Shown here piece after piece: positions 51,079-59,795 of a stretch of 64,000 nt of DNA. The stretch is from the NCBI GenBank assembly GCA_050246915.1, contig JBFWVD010000009.1:1-64000 (forward strand), in the 5' to 3' direction. The stretch is from JBFWVD01 sp050246915. Its GTDB lineage: Bacteria; Actinomycetota; Acidimicrobiia; Acidimicrobiales; Ilumatobacteraceae. Within the stretch, counting starts at the first letter, position 1, and every line of letters starts with the position of its first letter. Below the pieces are notes generated by a model that had not been told where the DNA came from, searched no databases, and worked only from the letters and a program-made list of their open reading frames with translations. A program made the position numbers and the translations under genes.

Positions 51079-52173
51079 ATGTTCGATCTCATCGCCACGA
51101 TCCTGCAGTGGTTCTACGGCATCACGGGCGACTTCGCCCTGACCATTGCCATGTTGACCTTGACGGTGATGGTCCTCGTGACCCCGCTGACCCTCAAGGG
51201 CACCCGTTCGATGATCCAGATGCAGCGTCTCCAGCCGGAGATCAAGCGCATCCAGAACGAGTTCAAGGGCGATCGTCAGCGGATGAACGAAGAGCTGATG
51301 AAGTTCTACCAGGCCAACAAGATCAACCCGGTGGGTGGCTGCCTGCCGATGCTGATCCAGGCCCCGGTGTTCGCCGTGCTCTACCGAGTGGTCCACAAGC
51401 TGACCGAGGAGTGCTCAGCCGCTCAGATCGCCAGCGCCACCGCCGAGACCGGTAAGCGGTGCTTTGCTCCGGGGATCATCAAAGAGGGCACCTTCGGACC
51501 GAGCTACATCGACCGCGCGTCTGACCTGTGGAGCGCCCTGGCGGGCAAGACCCAGATGCTCTCGTTCGGCATCGATCTGTCGCACTCGACGGTCAAGCAG
51601 ATCGGGATCGACTTCGTCGAGGCGATCCCGTTCATGATCCTCATCCTCCTCGTCGGCGTCACGAGCTGGTACCAGCAGCACCAGATCATGCGCCGCACCA
51701 AGGGCCAGCCCAACTCGATGCCGGCTCAGCAGCAGATGATCATGAAGTTCCTCCCCTTCTTGTGGCCGATCTTCCTGTTGACACTGCCCACCGGGTTGGC
51801 GGTGTACGCCCTGGTGTCGAACCTCTACCGCATCGGTCAGCAGGGGTTCATCACTCGCACGATGTTCCACAAGACCGACGAGGGGCACTTCAAGCCGAAG
51901 CCGGGCACCAAGGAGATCATCACCACGGTGGCCACCGAGGCCCCCAAGACCCCCGTGGTCCCGCCCAAGGCCAAGAGCCGGCCCGCTCCGACCGGTAAGA
52001 AGGGCGCGACCCCAGCACCGAAGCCGGCGCCGTCGGGCAAGAAGGATCAAGGTTCGAGCGGCAAGCCCGCCCCCAACCGGCCTGCGTCCGGCAACGAGGC
52101 AAAGAAGTCTCCGACCAACCGCCCGGCGCCGCGTCCCAAGCCCAAGCCCGGGTCCGGTCGGGACAAGAGCTGA
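51079..52173 (+). CDS. yidC: Membrane protein insertase YidC
   Basis: A 364-residue Oxa1/YidC insertase that helps fold membrane proteins. The hydrophilic loop with coiled-coil QRLQPEIKRIQNEFKG, NPVGGCLPMLIQAPVFAVLYR, and QQMIMKFLPFLWPIFLLTLPTGLAVY are family marks. The catalytic-groove Arg lies in the first helix region. The C-terminal tail (about 285-364) is long, basic and Pro/Lys-rich, likely binding ribosomes. No signal peptide; first helix starts at residue 3, as in Gram-positive YidC. Confidence 0.95.
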   Translation: MFDLIATILQWFYGITGDFALTIAMLTLTVMVLVTPLTLKGTRSMIQMQRLQPEIKRIQNEFKGDRQRMNEELMKFYQANKINPVGGCLPMLIQAPVFAVLYRVVHKLTEECSAAQIASATAETGKRCFAPGIIKEGTFGPSYIDRASDLWSALAGKTQMLSFGIDLSHSTVKQIGIDFVEAIPFMILILLVGVTSWYQQHQIMRRTKGQPNSMPAQQQMIMKFLPFLWPIFLLTLPTGLAVYALVSNLYRIGQQGFITRTMFHKTDEGHFKPKPGTKEIITTVATEAPKTPVVPPKAKSRPAPTGKKGATPAPKPAPSGKKDQGSSGKPAPNRPASGNEAKKSPTNRPAPRPKPKPGSGRDKS

Positions 52174-52180
52174 CTCGACG

Positions 52181-53221
52181 ATGGAATGGGTCGAGACCAC
52201 AGGACGAAGCCTCGAGGAAGCCAAGGCGCGAGCCCTCGATCTGCTCGAGGTGCATGAAGCCGACGTCGAGTTCGTGGTGGTCTCCGAACCACAGTTCGGT
52301 TGGTTCGGACGTTTGAAGACGAAGGCTCGTGTGCGAGCCCGGGTACGTCCCGTCCGGCCTCGCCCGAAGATCGAGCGTCGCGACCGCAAACGCAAGGGTG
52401 CTGGGCGCGGCGAGACCTCGAGCGGCAACCGTGCCGAGTCCGCTGGTGACGAGGTGGACAGCGCGCCTCGCCCCGAGCGCAAGAAGAAGCGCACACCCAA
52501 GGCCGCGCCCGCTGGGAACGCCGACAGCGTGGACTCCCCTGCTGTTGATGTCGCCGACGATGTTCGCCCCGAAGACGAGGCACCGACGACGAACGAGTCT
52601 GACGCTACGAAGACCGACGCCGACGCCGCCCAGAGTGTCGGCGATCCGTCGAGCAAGAATCGCAAGTCCGGCCGTGGTCGCCGACCGAAGGCCGCAGCGT
52701 CGAGCGATGGCGACGACGACACAGAGATCTCCGACGATGATGATGGGAGCTACACCATGGACCCCGAAGCAATGCAGGCTGAAGCCGAGCGTGCCAAGCA
52801 GTTTCTGACCGGCCTGGCGGGGGCCTTCGGTTCCACCGCCCTAGCGACTGCACGGATCGACGACGAGAACATCGAGTGTGCGCTCGATGGTGACGACCTC
52901 GGTCTGCTCATCGGACCTCGTGGACAGACCCTCCAGTCCATCCAGGAGCTCACCCGCTCCGTCGCCCAGCGCGGTGGGCGAGCGGCCGCTCGGATGCATG
53001 TCGACATCGCCGGGTACCGCCACAAGCGTGCAGCGGCGCTCAGCCGCTTCGCCATCCAGATCGCTGACGACGTCGCCTCTACCGGGACTCCCCGTGCCCT
53101 GGAGCCGATGAGCGCCGCCGACCGCAAGGTGATCCACGACGCGGTCACGGGTGTCTCCGGTGTCGAGTCGGTCTCGCAAGGTGAGGACCCCCACCGGTAC
53201 GTCCTGATCCGCCCGGTGTGA
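52181..53221 (+). CDS. jag: Jag/KhpB-like RNA-binding protein
   Basis: A 346-residue protein. Jag_N domain (about 1-55; GRSLEEAKARAL), a long basic-then-acidic low-complexity linker (about 60-190), then KH (DDLGLLIGPRGQTLQSIQEL) and R3H (ADRKVIHDAVTG, ending GEDPHRYVLIRP). It binds RNA and is linked to cell elongation and envelope growth in other bacteria. The linker is longer than usual. The stop overlaps rsmG. Confidence 0.93.
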   Translation: MEWVETTGRSLEEAKARALDLLEVHEADVEFVVVSEPQFGWFGRLKTKARVRARVRPVRPRPKIERRDRKRKGAGRGETSSGNRAESAGDEVDSAPRPERKKKRTPKAAPAGNADSVDSPAVDVADDVRPEDEAPTTNESDATKTDADAAQSVGDPSSKNRKSGRGRRPKAAASSDGDDDTEISDDDDGSYTMDPEAMQAEAERAKQFLTGLAGAFGSTALATARIDDENIECALDGDDLGLLIGPRGQTLQSIQELTRSVAQRGGRAAARMHVDIAGYRHKRAAALSRFAIQIADDVASTGTPRALEPMSAADRKVIHDAVTGVSGVESVSQGEDPHRYVLIRPV

Positions 53222-53796
53222 TGTCGGCCGATGATCGGCTGATCGAGGTCCTGGAGCGCTCACGGGCGCTCGGGTTCCTCGGACCGGGACCGGTAGCCGA
53301 ACATCTGGCGCACGCACGACGATTCGAAGCTCTTCTCGGGCCCGGCGCGTCGCTTCTCGATCTGGGATCGGGTGGCGGTGTGCCGGGCCTTGTGCTGTGC
53401 GGAGATCTCCCGCACCTCACGCCAGTGCTGCTGGACGCTCGCCAAGGTCGGGTGGACGCGTTGACACGGGCGATCGCCCGGCTTGGCGCAACCGATCGTT
53501 GCCGGGCGGTGTGCGGGCAAGCGGAGATACTCGGGCGCCAACCGGAGTTCCGCCATCGGTTCGAGGTGGTGGTGGCCCGTTCATTCGGGCAGTTGTCGTG
53601 GACGCTCGAATGCGCCGCGGCATTCGTGACCGTCCCGGGACGGATCGTGATCAGCGCTCCCCCAGACCCACCCACCGTCGATCTCTCGCCCCTCGGACTT
53701 GTTCTGCAGGAATCGCCTGACGCTGGGTTCCTCGTCTACGCCGCCGTGGATCTCTGCGTAGAAGCAGTTCCGCGGCGCTCTGCCCGACCGCGCTGA
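53221..53796 (+). CDS. rsmG: 16S rRNA (guanine527-N7)-methyltransferase
   Basis: A 191-residue GidB/RsmG methyltransferase. The SAM site is SLLDLGSGGGVPGLVLC, followed by LLDARQGRVDALTRAIARLG and VVARSFGQLSWTLE. It modifies 16S rRNA G527. Start ATG 53221 overlaps the jag stop (GTG 53218 also possible). The protein is slightly shorter than usual at the N-terminus. The parA gene follows after a parS-containing gap. Confidence 0.9.
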   Translation: MSADDRLIEVLERSRALGFLGPGPVAEHLAHARRFEALLGPGASLLDLGSGGGVPGLVLCGDLPHLTPVLLDARQGRVDALTRAIARLGATDRCRAVCGQAEILGRQPEFRHRFEVVVARSFGQLSWTLECAAAFVTVPGRIVISAPPDPPTVDLSPLGLVLQESPDAGFLVYAAVDLCVEAVPRRSARPR

Positions 53797-53852
53797 AGGT
53801 CCCCGATCGTCGCGCAGCCCGGTGCGATGGCCGTCGACTGGCCTCGTCATCT

Positions 53853-53866
53853 GTTCCACGTGGAAC
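53853..53866. promoter_or_regulatory. parS site 1
   Basis: GTTCCACGTGGAAC, a perfect 14-bp palindrome matching the parS consensus (GTTNCACGTGNAAC). ParB should load here to bridge origin DNA. It lies 57 bases behind rsmG. Confidence 0.9.
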
Positions 53867-54132
53867 TCAGGGTGCTGTGAGCTGGGGGTTTGTGGACCGC
53901 TCTGGACCGACCCGCTGTAGTGCGTTCTGCGCCCCGTGAATCTGCGAAATGGGGTCCAGGTGCGGACGATTCGTTGCGTCGACCGACTTCCACCGGGCGG
54001 TGGCGCCCTGTCACGGCCGTGTTCCTCGAGTGGGCTGTCGGTCGTATCAGCCGGAGGTACGGGGGAATCGTCCGCCTGTCCACCGTTCTCCTGCGTGGGC
54101 ATGCCAGACTTCCTCCTGTTGCGTGAGTCGCC

Positions 54133-54146
54133 GTTCCACGTGGAAC
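54133..54146. promoter_or_regulatory. parS site 2
   Basis: A second perfect GTTCCACGTGGAAC palindrome, 280 bases from the first and 41 bases before the parA start. ParB binding here could also repress the parAB operon. Confidence 0.9.
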
Positions 54147-54187
54147 CGGAATGTTCGACCACGCCTGCTAGGACGGGAGTTTCCGAC

Positions 54188-55291
54188 GTGAGCTGGACTG
54201 ATCAGCCGTATTCACCCCTGTCTGATCGACCCGGGGCAGCGCCGTTGCCGGCCCCGCCGACCAGCCAGGTGCCCTTTGGTGGACCTGGTGTGCCGACCTC
54301 CATCACCTGGGGCGTGCCGCCTGTCCCCCGTCCGTTGGAGGACGCAGACCTGGCCGCTCATGAGGGGATCGACAGCCCGTGGGAGCAGCCTCAGGTGGCT
54401 CCCGATGAGGACGAGCCTCGCTACGAGGCTCTCCCGGTGGAAGCATCGCCCGACGAGGAGCCGGCGGCGGCGAAGCCCGAACAGGCCCCCGCTCCAGCGG
54501 CCGCTTCGCCCGCACGATCGCCCCGACCGCTACCGCGGGTGATGGCGGTCGCCAACCAGAAGGGCGGTGTTGGGAAGACGACGACCGCCATCAATCTCGG
54601 GGCATGCTTGGCCGACCTCGGCTTCCGCACCCTCGTGATCGATCTCGATCCCCAGGGCAATGCCAGCACTGGCCTCGGCGTTGATCCCCGGAGCCTCGAG
54701 CATTCGATGTACGACGTCGTCATCCACGATGTGCCGCTGGAGGATTGCATCGAGCCTACCTCGGTCAAGAACCTCTTCCTGGCCCCGGCCAGCCTCGACC
54801 TGGCCGGCGCGGAGATCGAGCTGGTCCCTGCGTTCAGCCGAGAACTGAAGCTCAAGCGAGCGCTCGAGATCGTCCTTTCGGATTTCGACTATGTGCTCAT
54901 CGACTGCCCGCCCTCACTGGGACTGCTGACCGTGAACGGCCTCGCGGCAGCGTCGGAAGTTCTGGTACCGATCCAGTGCGAGTACTACGCACTCGAGGGG
55001 CTCGGTCAACTGCTGCGCAACGTCGACCTGGTGAAGAAGAGCCTGAACCCCACGCTCGAGGTGTCCACGATCATCCTTGTGATGTACGACGCTCGGACGA
55101 AGCTCTCCGATCAGGTGGCCACGGAAGTGCGGGCGCACTTCGGTGAACGGGTCTGTCGTGCCGTGGTGCCCCGCACCGTTCGATTGTCCGAGGCACCGTC
55201 GTTCGGGCAGCCGATCACGGCGTTCGATCCCACGTCTCGTGGCGCTGTGGCGTATCGCGAGTTGGCGAAAGAGGTGAGCGGTCGTGCGTAA
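54188..55291 (+). CDS. parA: Chromosome-partitioning ATPase ParA
   Basis: A 367-residue Walker-type ATPase that positions origin regions with ParB. The deviant Walker A KGGVGKTTT is at about residue 125, with LVIDLDPQGNASTGLG and YVLIDCPPSLG following. Residues 1-117 form a Pro/Glu/Ala-rich extension not needed for the fold. GTG 54188 has GGGAG upstream; a shorter ParA could begin at about 54539. The stop overlaps parB. Confidence 0.94.
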   Translation: MSWTDQPYSPLSDRPGAAPLPAPPTSQVPFGGPGVPTSITWGVPPVPRPLEDADLAAHEGIDSPWEQPQVAPDEDEPRYEALPVEASPDEEPAAAKPEQAPAPAAASPARSPRPLPRVMAVANQKGGVGKTTTAINLGACLADLGFRTLVIDLDPQGNASTGLGVDPRSLEHSMYDVVIHDVPLEDCIEPTSVKNLFLAPASLDLAGAEIELVPAFSRELKLKRALEIVLSDFDYVLIDCPPSLGLLTVNGLAAASEVLVPIQCEYYALEGLGQLLRNVDLVKKSLNPTLEVSTIILVMYDARTKLSDQVATEVRAHFGERVCRAVVPRTVRLSEAPSFGQPITAFDPTSRGAVAYRELAKEVSGRA

Positions 55292-56195
55292 AGGTGGATT
55301 GGGTCGAGGGCTCGGTGCGTTGATCCCAGCCGAGATGGACGAAGCCGGTGTCGAGGAGTTCGGCGCGGCTCTCGTCGAGCTACCGATCGGTAGTGTCGAG
55401 ACCAACCCGTTCCAACCTCGTCGATCGTTCGACGAGGAAGGTCTGGTGTCCCTGGCGGCGTCGATACGCGAGCTGGGTGTTCTGCAGCCGATCCTGGTGC
55501 GGATCACCGATGACGGCCGGTATCAACTGGTGGCGGGGGAGCGTCGACTCCGCGCCTCGAAGCGCGCCGGACTCGACACGATCCCGGCGATCATCCGCAC
55601 GACGAGCGACATGGCGTCGCTCGAACAGGCGCTGGTCGAGAACCTTCATCGCACCGATTTGAACGCTCTCGATGAAGCGGCCGCGTATCAGCAGCTGATC
55701 GATGACTTCGGGTTGACCCATGAGTCGCTCGCGCAGCGAGTCGGCAAGAGCCGGTCGGCGGTGAGCAATACGTTGCGCTTGATGCAGCTCCCGCCGAGTA
55801 TCCAGCACCTCCTGCGCGATGGGCGTCTCAGCTCGGGTCACGCGCGGGCGTTGCTCGGCACACCCGATCGTGCGTTCGCCGAGGGCCTGGCCCGACGGGT
55901 CGTGGAGGAGGGGCTGAGCGTTCGGGCTGTGGAGGACGCGGTGCGTGCTCGCGGGGCTGAGGACGAGGCCGCTGGCGAGGCGGCACCAGCACCGGCCGAA
56001 CGAGACCCTGCGGCGAGCATCGGCCAGGTTCGCCCGCCGGGCCTCCTGGAGCTCGAGGAGCTCCTGTCCAACCATCTCGACACGCGCGTGAAGGTTGACA
56101 TGGGCTCCAAGCGGGGGAAAGTGGTCATCGAATTCGCGACCCTCGAGGATCTCGAGCGCATCTACCGCAAGGTGACAGAGCCGGGCACCGGTTGA
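55284..56195 (+). CDS. parB: Chromosome-partitioning protein ParB
   Basis: A 303-residue CTP-dependent clamp that loads at parS. The N-terminal CTPase motifs are GERRLRASKRAG and ENLHRTDLN; the HTH is LTHESLAQRVGKSRSAVSNTLRLMQLP; the C-terminal dimerisation part ends GKVVIEFATLEDLERIY. GTG 55284 overlaps the parA stop. The parS sites are just upstream of parA. Confidence 0.95.
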   Translation: MRKGGLGRGLGALIPAEMDEAGVEEFGAALVELPIGSVETNPFQPRRSFDEEGLVSLAASIRELGVLQPILVRITDDGRYQLVAGERRLRASKRAGLDTIPAIIRTTSDMASLEQALVENLHRTDLNALDEAAAYQQLIDDFGLTHESLAQRVGKSRSAVSNTLRLMQLPPSIQHLLRDGRLSSGHARALLGTPDRAFAEGLARRVVEEGLSVRAVEDAVRARGAEDEAAGEAAPAPAERDPAASIGQVRPPGLLELEELLSNHLDTRVKVDMGSKRGKVVIEFATLEDLERIYRKVTEPGTG

Positions 56196-56197
56196 CC

Positions 56198-56269
56198 TGT
56201 GGATATCAACCCTCGATAGGGAGTCGATATCAACGCTAAGTCACAGGTTTGGCCACAGGCTGTGGATAA
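56198..56269. promoter_or_regulatory. Two DnaA-box-like sites between parB and the cwlM-like gene
   Basis: TGTGGATAT (56198-56206) and TGTGGATAA (56261-56269, the exact reverse of the E. coli consensus TTATCCACA) lie in the convergent gap behind parB. A direct repeat GATATCAAC is also seen in between. They may help titrate DnaA or form part of an extended origin domain. Confidence 0.6.
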
Positions 56270-56275
56270 CTCGGG

Positions 56276-57223
56276 TCAGCGTCGAGCCTTCGACCATTGA
56301 TCGAGGGATCGATACACCGAATCGCCCAGTTCGGTGGCCCGGTCGACCGCTTCGGCGAGGTCGCTGAGCAGGTACAACACTGCCGGCATGCGGGTTTCAC
56401 GCAATATGGGTAGCCGCATTCCGCTGGGCTGGGCGAGATCGATCCGTCGGCACTCGTGGGCGTGAAGGAGCTCGGCAAGACGCTTGCCGCCCGCCGATTC
56501 GAAGCCCTCGGTGGCGTAGTACGAGAGGGCTGCGAGCTGATCGGTGACGGCGAAGCCGATGTAGACGGACGCGTCATAACGGTTGGCCGTCTCGGCCTGC
56601 TTGCCCCATTCCTCGTCGTCGAGGGTGAGCACGGCGGCGCCATGACGACGGAGTGCTCGACTGACTGCTCTCGTGACCGGGGCCAGCCCGCCGGTCTGCC
56701 CGACGACCAGGCGCATCGACGCCAGCGATCGATCGCTGTGGAGCACGTTCTCTCGTTCTCGGACGCTGGCGATGCTCTCTGTGGAGGGCGATCGGCCGCT
56801 GAGCCGCTGCAGGGTGACCACGGTGTCGTGGCCACACATGCCGTCGGGGGTCAGGCCGCAGTTCTGTTGGAACTCCACCAGGGCCGTTGCGGTCTTGGGC
56901 CCGAAGATCCCGTCGACACGACCGGCGTCGAAACCCAGCGTGCCGAGACGGCGTTGCAGGTCAGCCACATCATCGCCGCGCAACATGGGGGAGCGCTGGT
57001 AGAGCAGGCGATCGCCGAGGACGAAACCGGACTCGACCAGGCCTTGCCATGTGGCCGCATCGACGACCCCGTCGACCGTGAGGCCCCGACTGGCCTGGAA
57101 AGAACGCACCGCCTGTTCGGTGGCATCCGTGAAACGACCCGGGTCACTGAGACCCGGGTCGTATCCGGCACTTACCAATCGGCGGTGCAGATCTCGGATC
57201 GCCTCACCGGTCGAACCGAGCAT
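56276..57223 (-). CDS. CwlM-like peptidoglycan-binding / amidase-fold protein
   Basis: A 315-residue protein of the type that in mycobacteria (CwlM) lies next to trxC and parB and regulates MurA. Two PG_binding_1 repeats (about 5-65 and 75-140; each with VxxLQRRLxxLG...GxFGPxTxxAVxxFQ) precede an amidase_3-like fold. The zinc ligand expected in the first strand (DPGHGG) is missing: the sequence reads LVVGQTGG. Peptidoglycan hydrolysis is therefore unlikely, and a regulatory role fits. No signal peptide is seen. It follows trxA by 14 bases. Confidence 0.87.
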   Translation of the reverse strand: MLGSTGEAIRDLHRRLVSAGYDPGLSDPGRFTDATEQAVRSFQASRGLTVDGVVDAATWQGLVESGFVLGDRLLYQRSPMLRGDDVADLQRRLGTLGFDAGRVDGIFGPKTATALVEFQQNCGLTPDGMCGHDTVVTLQRLSGRSPSTESIASVRERENVLHSDRSLASMRLVVGQTGGLAPVTRAVSRALRRHGAAVLTLDDEEWGKQAETANRYDASVYIGFAVTDQLAALSYYATEGFESAGGKRLAELLHAHECRRIDLAQPSGMRLPILRETRMPAVLYLLSDLAEAVDRATELGDSVYRSLDQWSKARR

Positions 57224-57237
57224 CAGGGGGAGGTGCT

Positions 57238-57564
57238 TCAGAGGAATTCGTTGAGCTCCTGGAGCAGTTGGCCCTTGCCCTTGGCTCCCACCATGCGCTT
57301 TTGTGCAACGCCGTCTTTGAAGATGATGAGCGTCGGGATGCTCATCACGTCGAAACGTCGGGCCAGGTCGGGGTTGTCGTCGACGTTCAGCTTGGTGATC
57401 TTCACCTTGCCGTCCTGCTCACCGGCGATCTCCTCGAGGATGGGAGCGATCATCTTGCAGGGCCCGCACCATTCGGCCCAGAAGTCCACGACCACCGGGA
57501 CGGTCGAAGCGTTGACGACTTCGTCGAAGGTGTTGGTGGACAGTTCGGTGATGTTGCCGGCCAT
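57238..57564 (-). CDS. trxA: Thioredoxin
   Basis: A 108-residue thioredoxin with active site WCGPC in WAEWCGPCKMIAP and the cis-Pro in MSIPTLIIF. ATG 57564 has AAGGAG upstream; the longer open frame is not used. trxB lies 80 bases upstream on the same strand. Confidence 0.96.
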   Translation of the reverse strand: MAGNITELSTNTFDEVVNASTVPVVVDFWAEWCGPCKMIAPILEEIAGEQDGKVKITKLNVDDNPDLARRFDVMSIPTLIIFKDGVAQKRMVGAKGKGQLLQELNEFL

Positions 57565-57644
57565 GATGCGTTCTCCTTGACGTGCGGATCGTAGCTGTGA
57601 GGGCCAACACGGAGCGGTCCAACCGCATTCCGTCCAGCGGTTGT

Positions 57645-58586
57645 TCAGTGTGTGCCGTTCGCCTCGAGCCAACGCTCGGTGTCGATGGCCGCCATGCATC
57701 CTGACCCTGCCGCGGTGATGGCTTGCCGATACGTGTGGTCCTGGACATCTCCGCACGCGAACACGCCGTCGATGTTGGTGTAGGACGATCCCGGCTTGGT
57801 GATGAGATAGCCGTTGTCCTCGAGGTCGAGTTGGCCGACGAACAGATCGGTGTTGGGGCGGTGACCGATGGCGACGAACAAACCCGTCACCGGGAGCTCG
57901 CTCTCGATGTTGGTCAGCACGTTGCGAACGGTGATGCCGCTGAGCTTGTTCTCACCGTGCAGTCGAGTGACTTCACTGTCCCAGAGGAAATCCATCTTCG
58001 GGTTGTCGAACGCGCGTTCTTGCATGATCTTGGACGCACGGAGTTCTTTGCGGCGATGGATGAGGGTGACCTTCGATGCGAACTTGGTGAGGAAGGTCGC
58101 CTCCTCGATGGCGGAGTCGCCGCCACCGACCACTGCGATGTGATGGTCTCGGAAGAAGAAGCCGTCGCATGTCGCGCATGTCGACAAGCCGTGCCCGATG
58201 AGGCTGTTCTCGTTGGGCAAGTTGAGCATCAGCGAGCGAGCGCCCGTGGACACGATGATCGCTTCGGCGGAGAGTTCCTCTTCACCGATCCACACGCGAT
58301 GGGGGCGTGAGCTGAAATCGACCTTCGTGACCTTGGCGGTACGGAACTCCGCACCGAAGCGCGCGGCTTGCTCGCGGAAGTTCATCATGAGCTCTGGTCC
58401 CATGACCCCTTGGGGGAAGCCGGGGAAGTTCTCGACCTCGGTTGTCAACATGAGTTGACCACCGGGCTGATCGCTCGTGGAGGACGGCTCGCCTTCGATG
58501 ACGAGCGGTTCGAGGTTGGCGCGAGCGGTGTAGATGGCTGCGGTGAGACCCGCTGGACCCGATCCGATGATGATGACTTTGCGCAC
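57645..58586 (-). CDS. trxB: Thioredoxin-disulphide reductase
   Basis: A 313-residue NADPH/FAD flavoenzyme. FAD motif IIGSGPAGLTAAIY, redox pair CATC in LSTCATCDGFF, NADPH motif VVGGGDSAIEEA, and the second FAD motif GVFACGDVQD. It reduces thioredoxin. GTG 58586 has AGAGGA upstream. The upstream hypothetical membrane gene ends three bases before it. The trx pair lies next to an ECF sigma gene, as in mycobacterial sigM loci. Confidence 0.95.
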   Translation of the reverse strand: MRKVIIIGSGPAGLTAAIYTARANLEPLVIEGEPSSTSDQPGGQLMLTTEVENFPGFPQGVMGPELMMNFREQAARFGAEFRTAKVTKVDFSSRPHRVWIGEEELSAEAIIVSTGARSLMLNLPNENSLIGHGLSTCATCDGFFFRDHHIAVVGGGDSAIEEATFLTKFASKVTLIHRRKELRASKIMQERAFDNPKMDFLWDSEVTRLHGENKLSGITVRNVLTNIESELPVTGLFVAIGHRPNTDLFVGQLDLEDNGYLITKPGSSYTNIDGVFACGDVQDHTYRQAITAAGSGCMAAIDTERWLEANGTH

Positions 58587-58588
58587 GT

Positions 58589-58891
58589 TCAATCCTCTGC
58601 TGGGCGATGACGCTTCGAGAACAACCAGAGACCGGCGAGTGAGAACACCGACCCCACGATGAGATGAGCGGCCCACACATCGCCGGGGACGTAGGAGTTC
58701 ACGAACCGGACCGACGCTATGGCCAGCAACACCAGAGCGACGATGCCCAAGATGGCCAACAACATCCCGAACGCCACGAGGCGGACCACGGTGAGCGCAG
58801 GGCCAGTGGCACGATCGCGTACCTGACCGATGGTGCGCTCGACTGAGTCTGCGATCTGGCGCGGCCAGTCGCTCGATGAGGGCTCCGACAT
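58589..58891 (-). CDS. Small two-helix membrane protein (holin-like/DUF)
   Basis: A 100-residue protein with a soluble N-terminus (about 1-30) and two transmembrane helices (VRLVAFGMLLAILGIVALVLL and AAHLIVGSVFSLAGLWLF), ending in a basic tail. I do not recognise a specific family; the size and layout resemble phage-holin-superfamily or DUF-type actinobacterial proteins. It lies between the anti-sigma and trxB genes in one leftward run. Confidence 0.75.
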   Translation of the reverse strand: MSEPSSSDWPRQIADSVERTIGQVRDRATGPALTVVRLVAFGMLLAILGIVALVLLAIASVRFVNSYVPGDVWAAHLIVGSVFSLAGLWLFSKRHRPAED

Positions 58892-58901
58892 GATGCCGAG
58901 C

Positions 58902-59795
58902 CTAGGGGGTCACGGCGCCAGCTGCGTCAAGGCGTGACACCTGCTGACACGCGCGGTCGACGACGACGAAGCCGCCACTCAGATCGTCGAACACCACGAC
59001 CTCGAGGCCATCGAGCGTCGCGATGGCGACCGGGGCGCCGAGACCTGGGCAGCTCGGGAGGTCGGACGCGGTGGGTACGGCGAGCGTAGAGGGCGGGGCG
59101 GCCGCTGTGGCTGCAGCGGTCGTCGCCGGTGCAGCGGTGGTGCTCGCACCGTCGATACTGCTGGATCGGCCGGTGATCCGAGCGCCGATCTCGGCCGCGT
59201 CGGCGACGGGGCCGAGATCGGTGACGCCGGTTGCCGCTGCGGCGGTAGTGAGCTGGCTCGCTCCGCTGGCGGACCCGGCTGCGGCCGCCGTCGTTGCCGC
59301 GCCGCCTGCGGTTGTTGCGGTGGCCGCGGCGATCGTCGCCGAGGCGATCTCGCTCGTCGCTGCCTGGTCTTCGGCGGCGCCGGCTTTCGCTGTAGCGGCC
59401 GCCTCAGCGGCGAAGGTGGCCGAGCTGCTCTCGCCACTGTCGTCGTTCGACCCGAGCGACATCACCGCCATGACGAGGAGCCCAGCGGCCACGAGACCGA
59501 TCGGACCCCATGTCACGGCCGGATTCGATCGCCACGAGCGACGCGGGCGGGTGGCGCGCAACTCGATCGTCTTCGAAGTGCCTTGGTCGAGGTGGCTGAG
59601 TGCCGCAGCGATGGAACGGTCACGGGCGGTTGCGTCAATCGCGACCGGGGATCGCATCAGATCGGCGATCTCCCGGAACTGGGCGACCTTGGCCATCACC
59701 TCGGGGTCGCTCTCGGCCGCAGCCCGATCGGCCGCGTCCAGCTCGTCGTCGATATAGGCGCTCGCCAGCGCATCGAGGTCAACGGGCTCAGTCAT
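58902..59795 (-). CDS. Membrane anti-sigma factor, non-zinc type
   Basis: A 297-residue protein. The N-terminal domain (LDALASAYIDDELDAADRAA) has the anti-sigma layout but lacks the HxxxCxxC zinc motif. A transmembrane helix lies at about 101-120 (VTWGPIGLVAAGLLVMAVM). The outer part is a long Ala/Thr-rich region ending in a small domain with two Cys residues (LPSCPGLG and DRACQQV) that may form a disulphide. It overlaps the sigma gene by eight bases, supporting its identification as the partner of that sigma factor. It should hold the sigma factor inactive at the membrane. Confidence 0.82.
   Translation of the reverse strand: MTEPVDLDALASAYIDDELDAADRAAAESDPEVMAKVAQFREIADLMRSPVAIDATARDRSIAAALSHLDQGTSKTIELRATRPRRSWRSNPAVTWGPIGLVAAGLLVMAVMSLGSNDDSGESSSATFAAEAAATAKAGAAEDQAATSEIASATIAAATATTAGGAATTAAAAGSASGASQLTTAAAATGVTDLGPVADAAEIGARITGRSSSIDGASTTAAPATTAAATAAAPPSTLAVPTASDLPSCPGLGAPVAIATLDGLEVVVFDDLSGGFVVVDRACQQVSRLDAAGAVTP

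Larger units (their letters stand above)
53797..54187. other. rsmG-parA gap carrying parS
   Basis: About 390 bases without a credible gene; open frames here are unnatural in composition. The stretch holds two parS sites described separately, and the parA promoter must lie within it. Confidence 0.6.

Noticed and set aside
53890..54126. Small frames in the rsmG-parA gap
   Set aside because: Unnatural composition and no conserved features; the region holds parS sites and probably the parA promoter.
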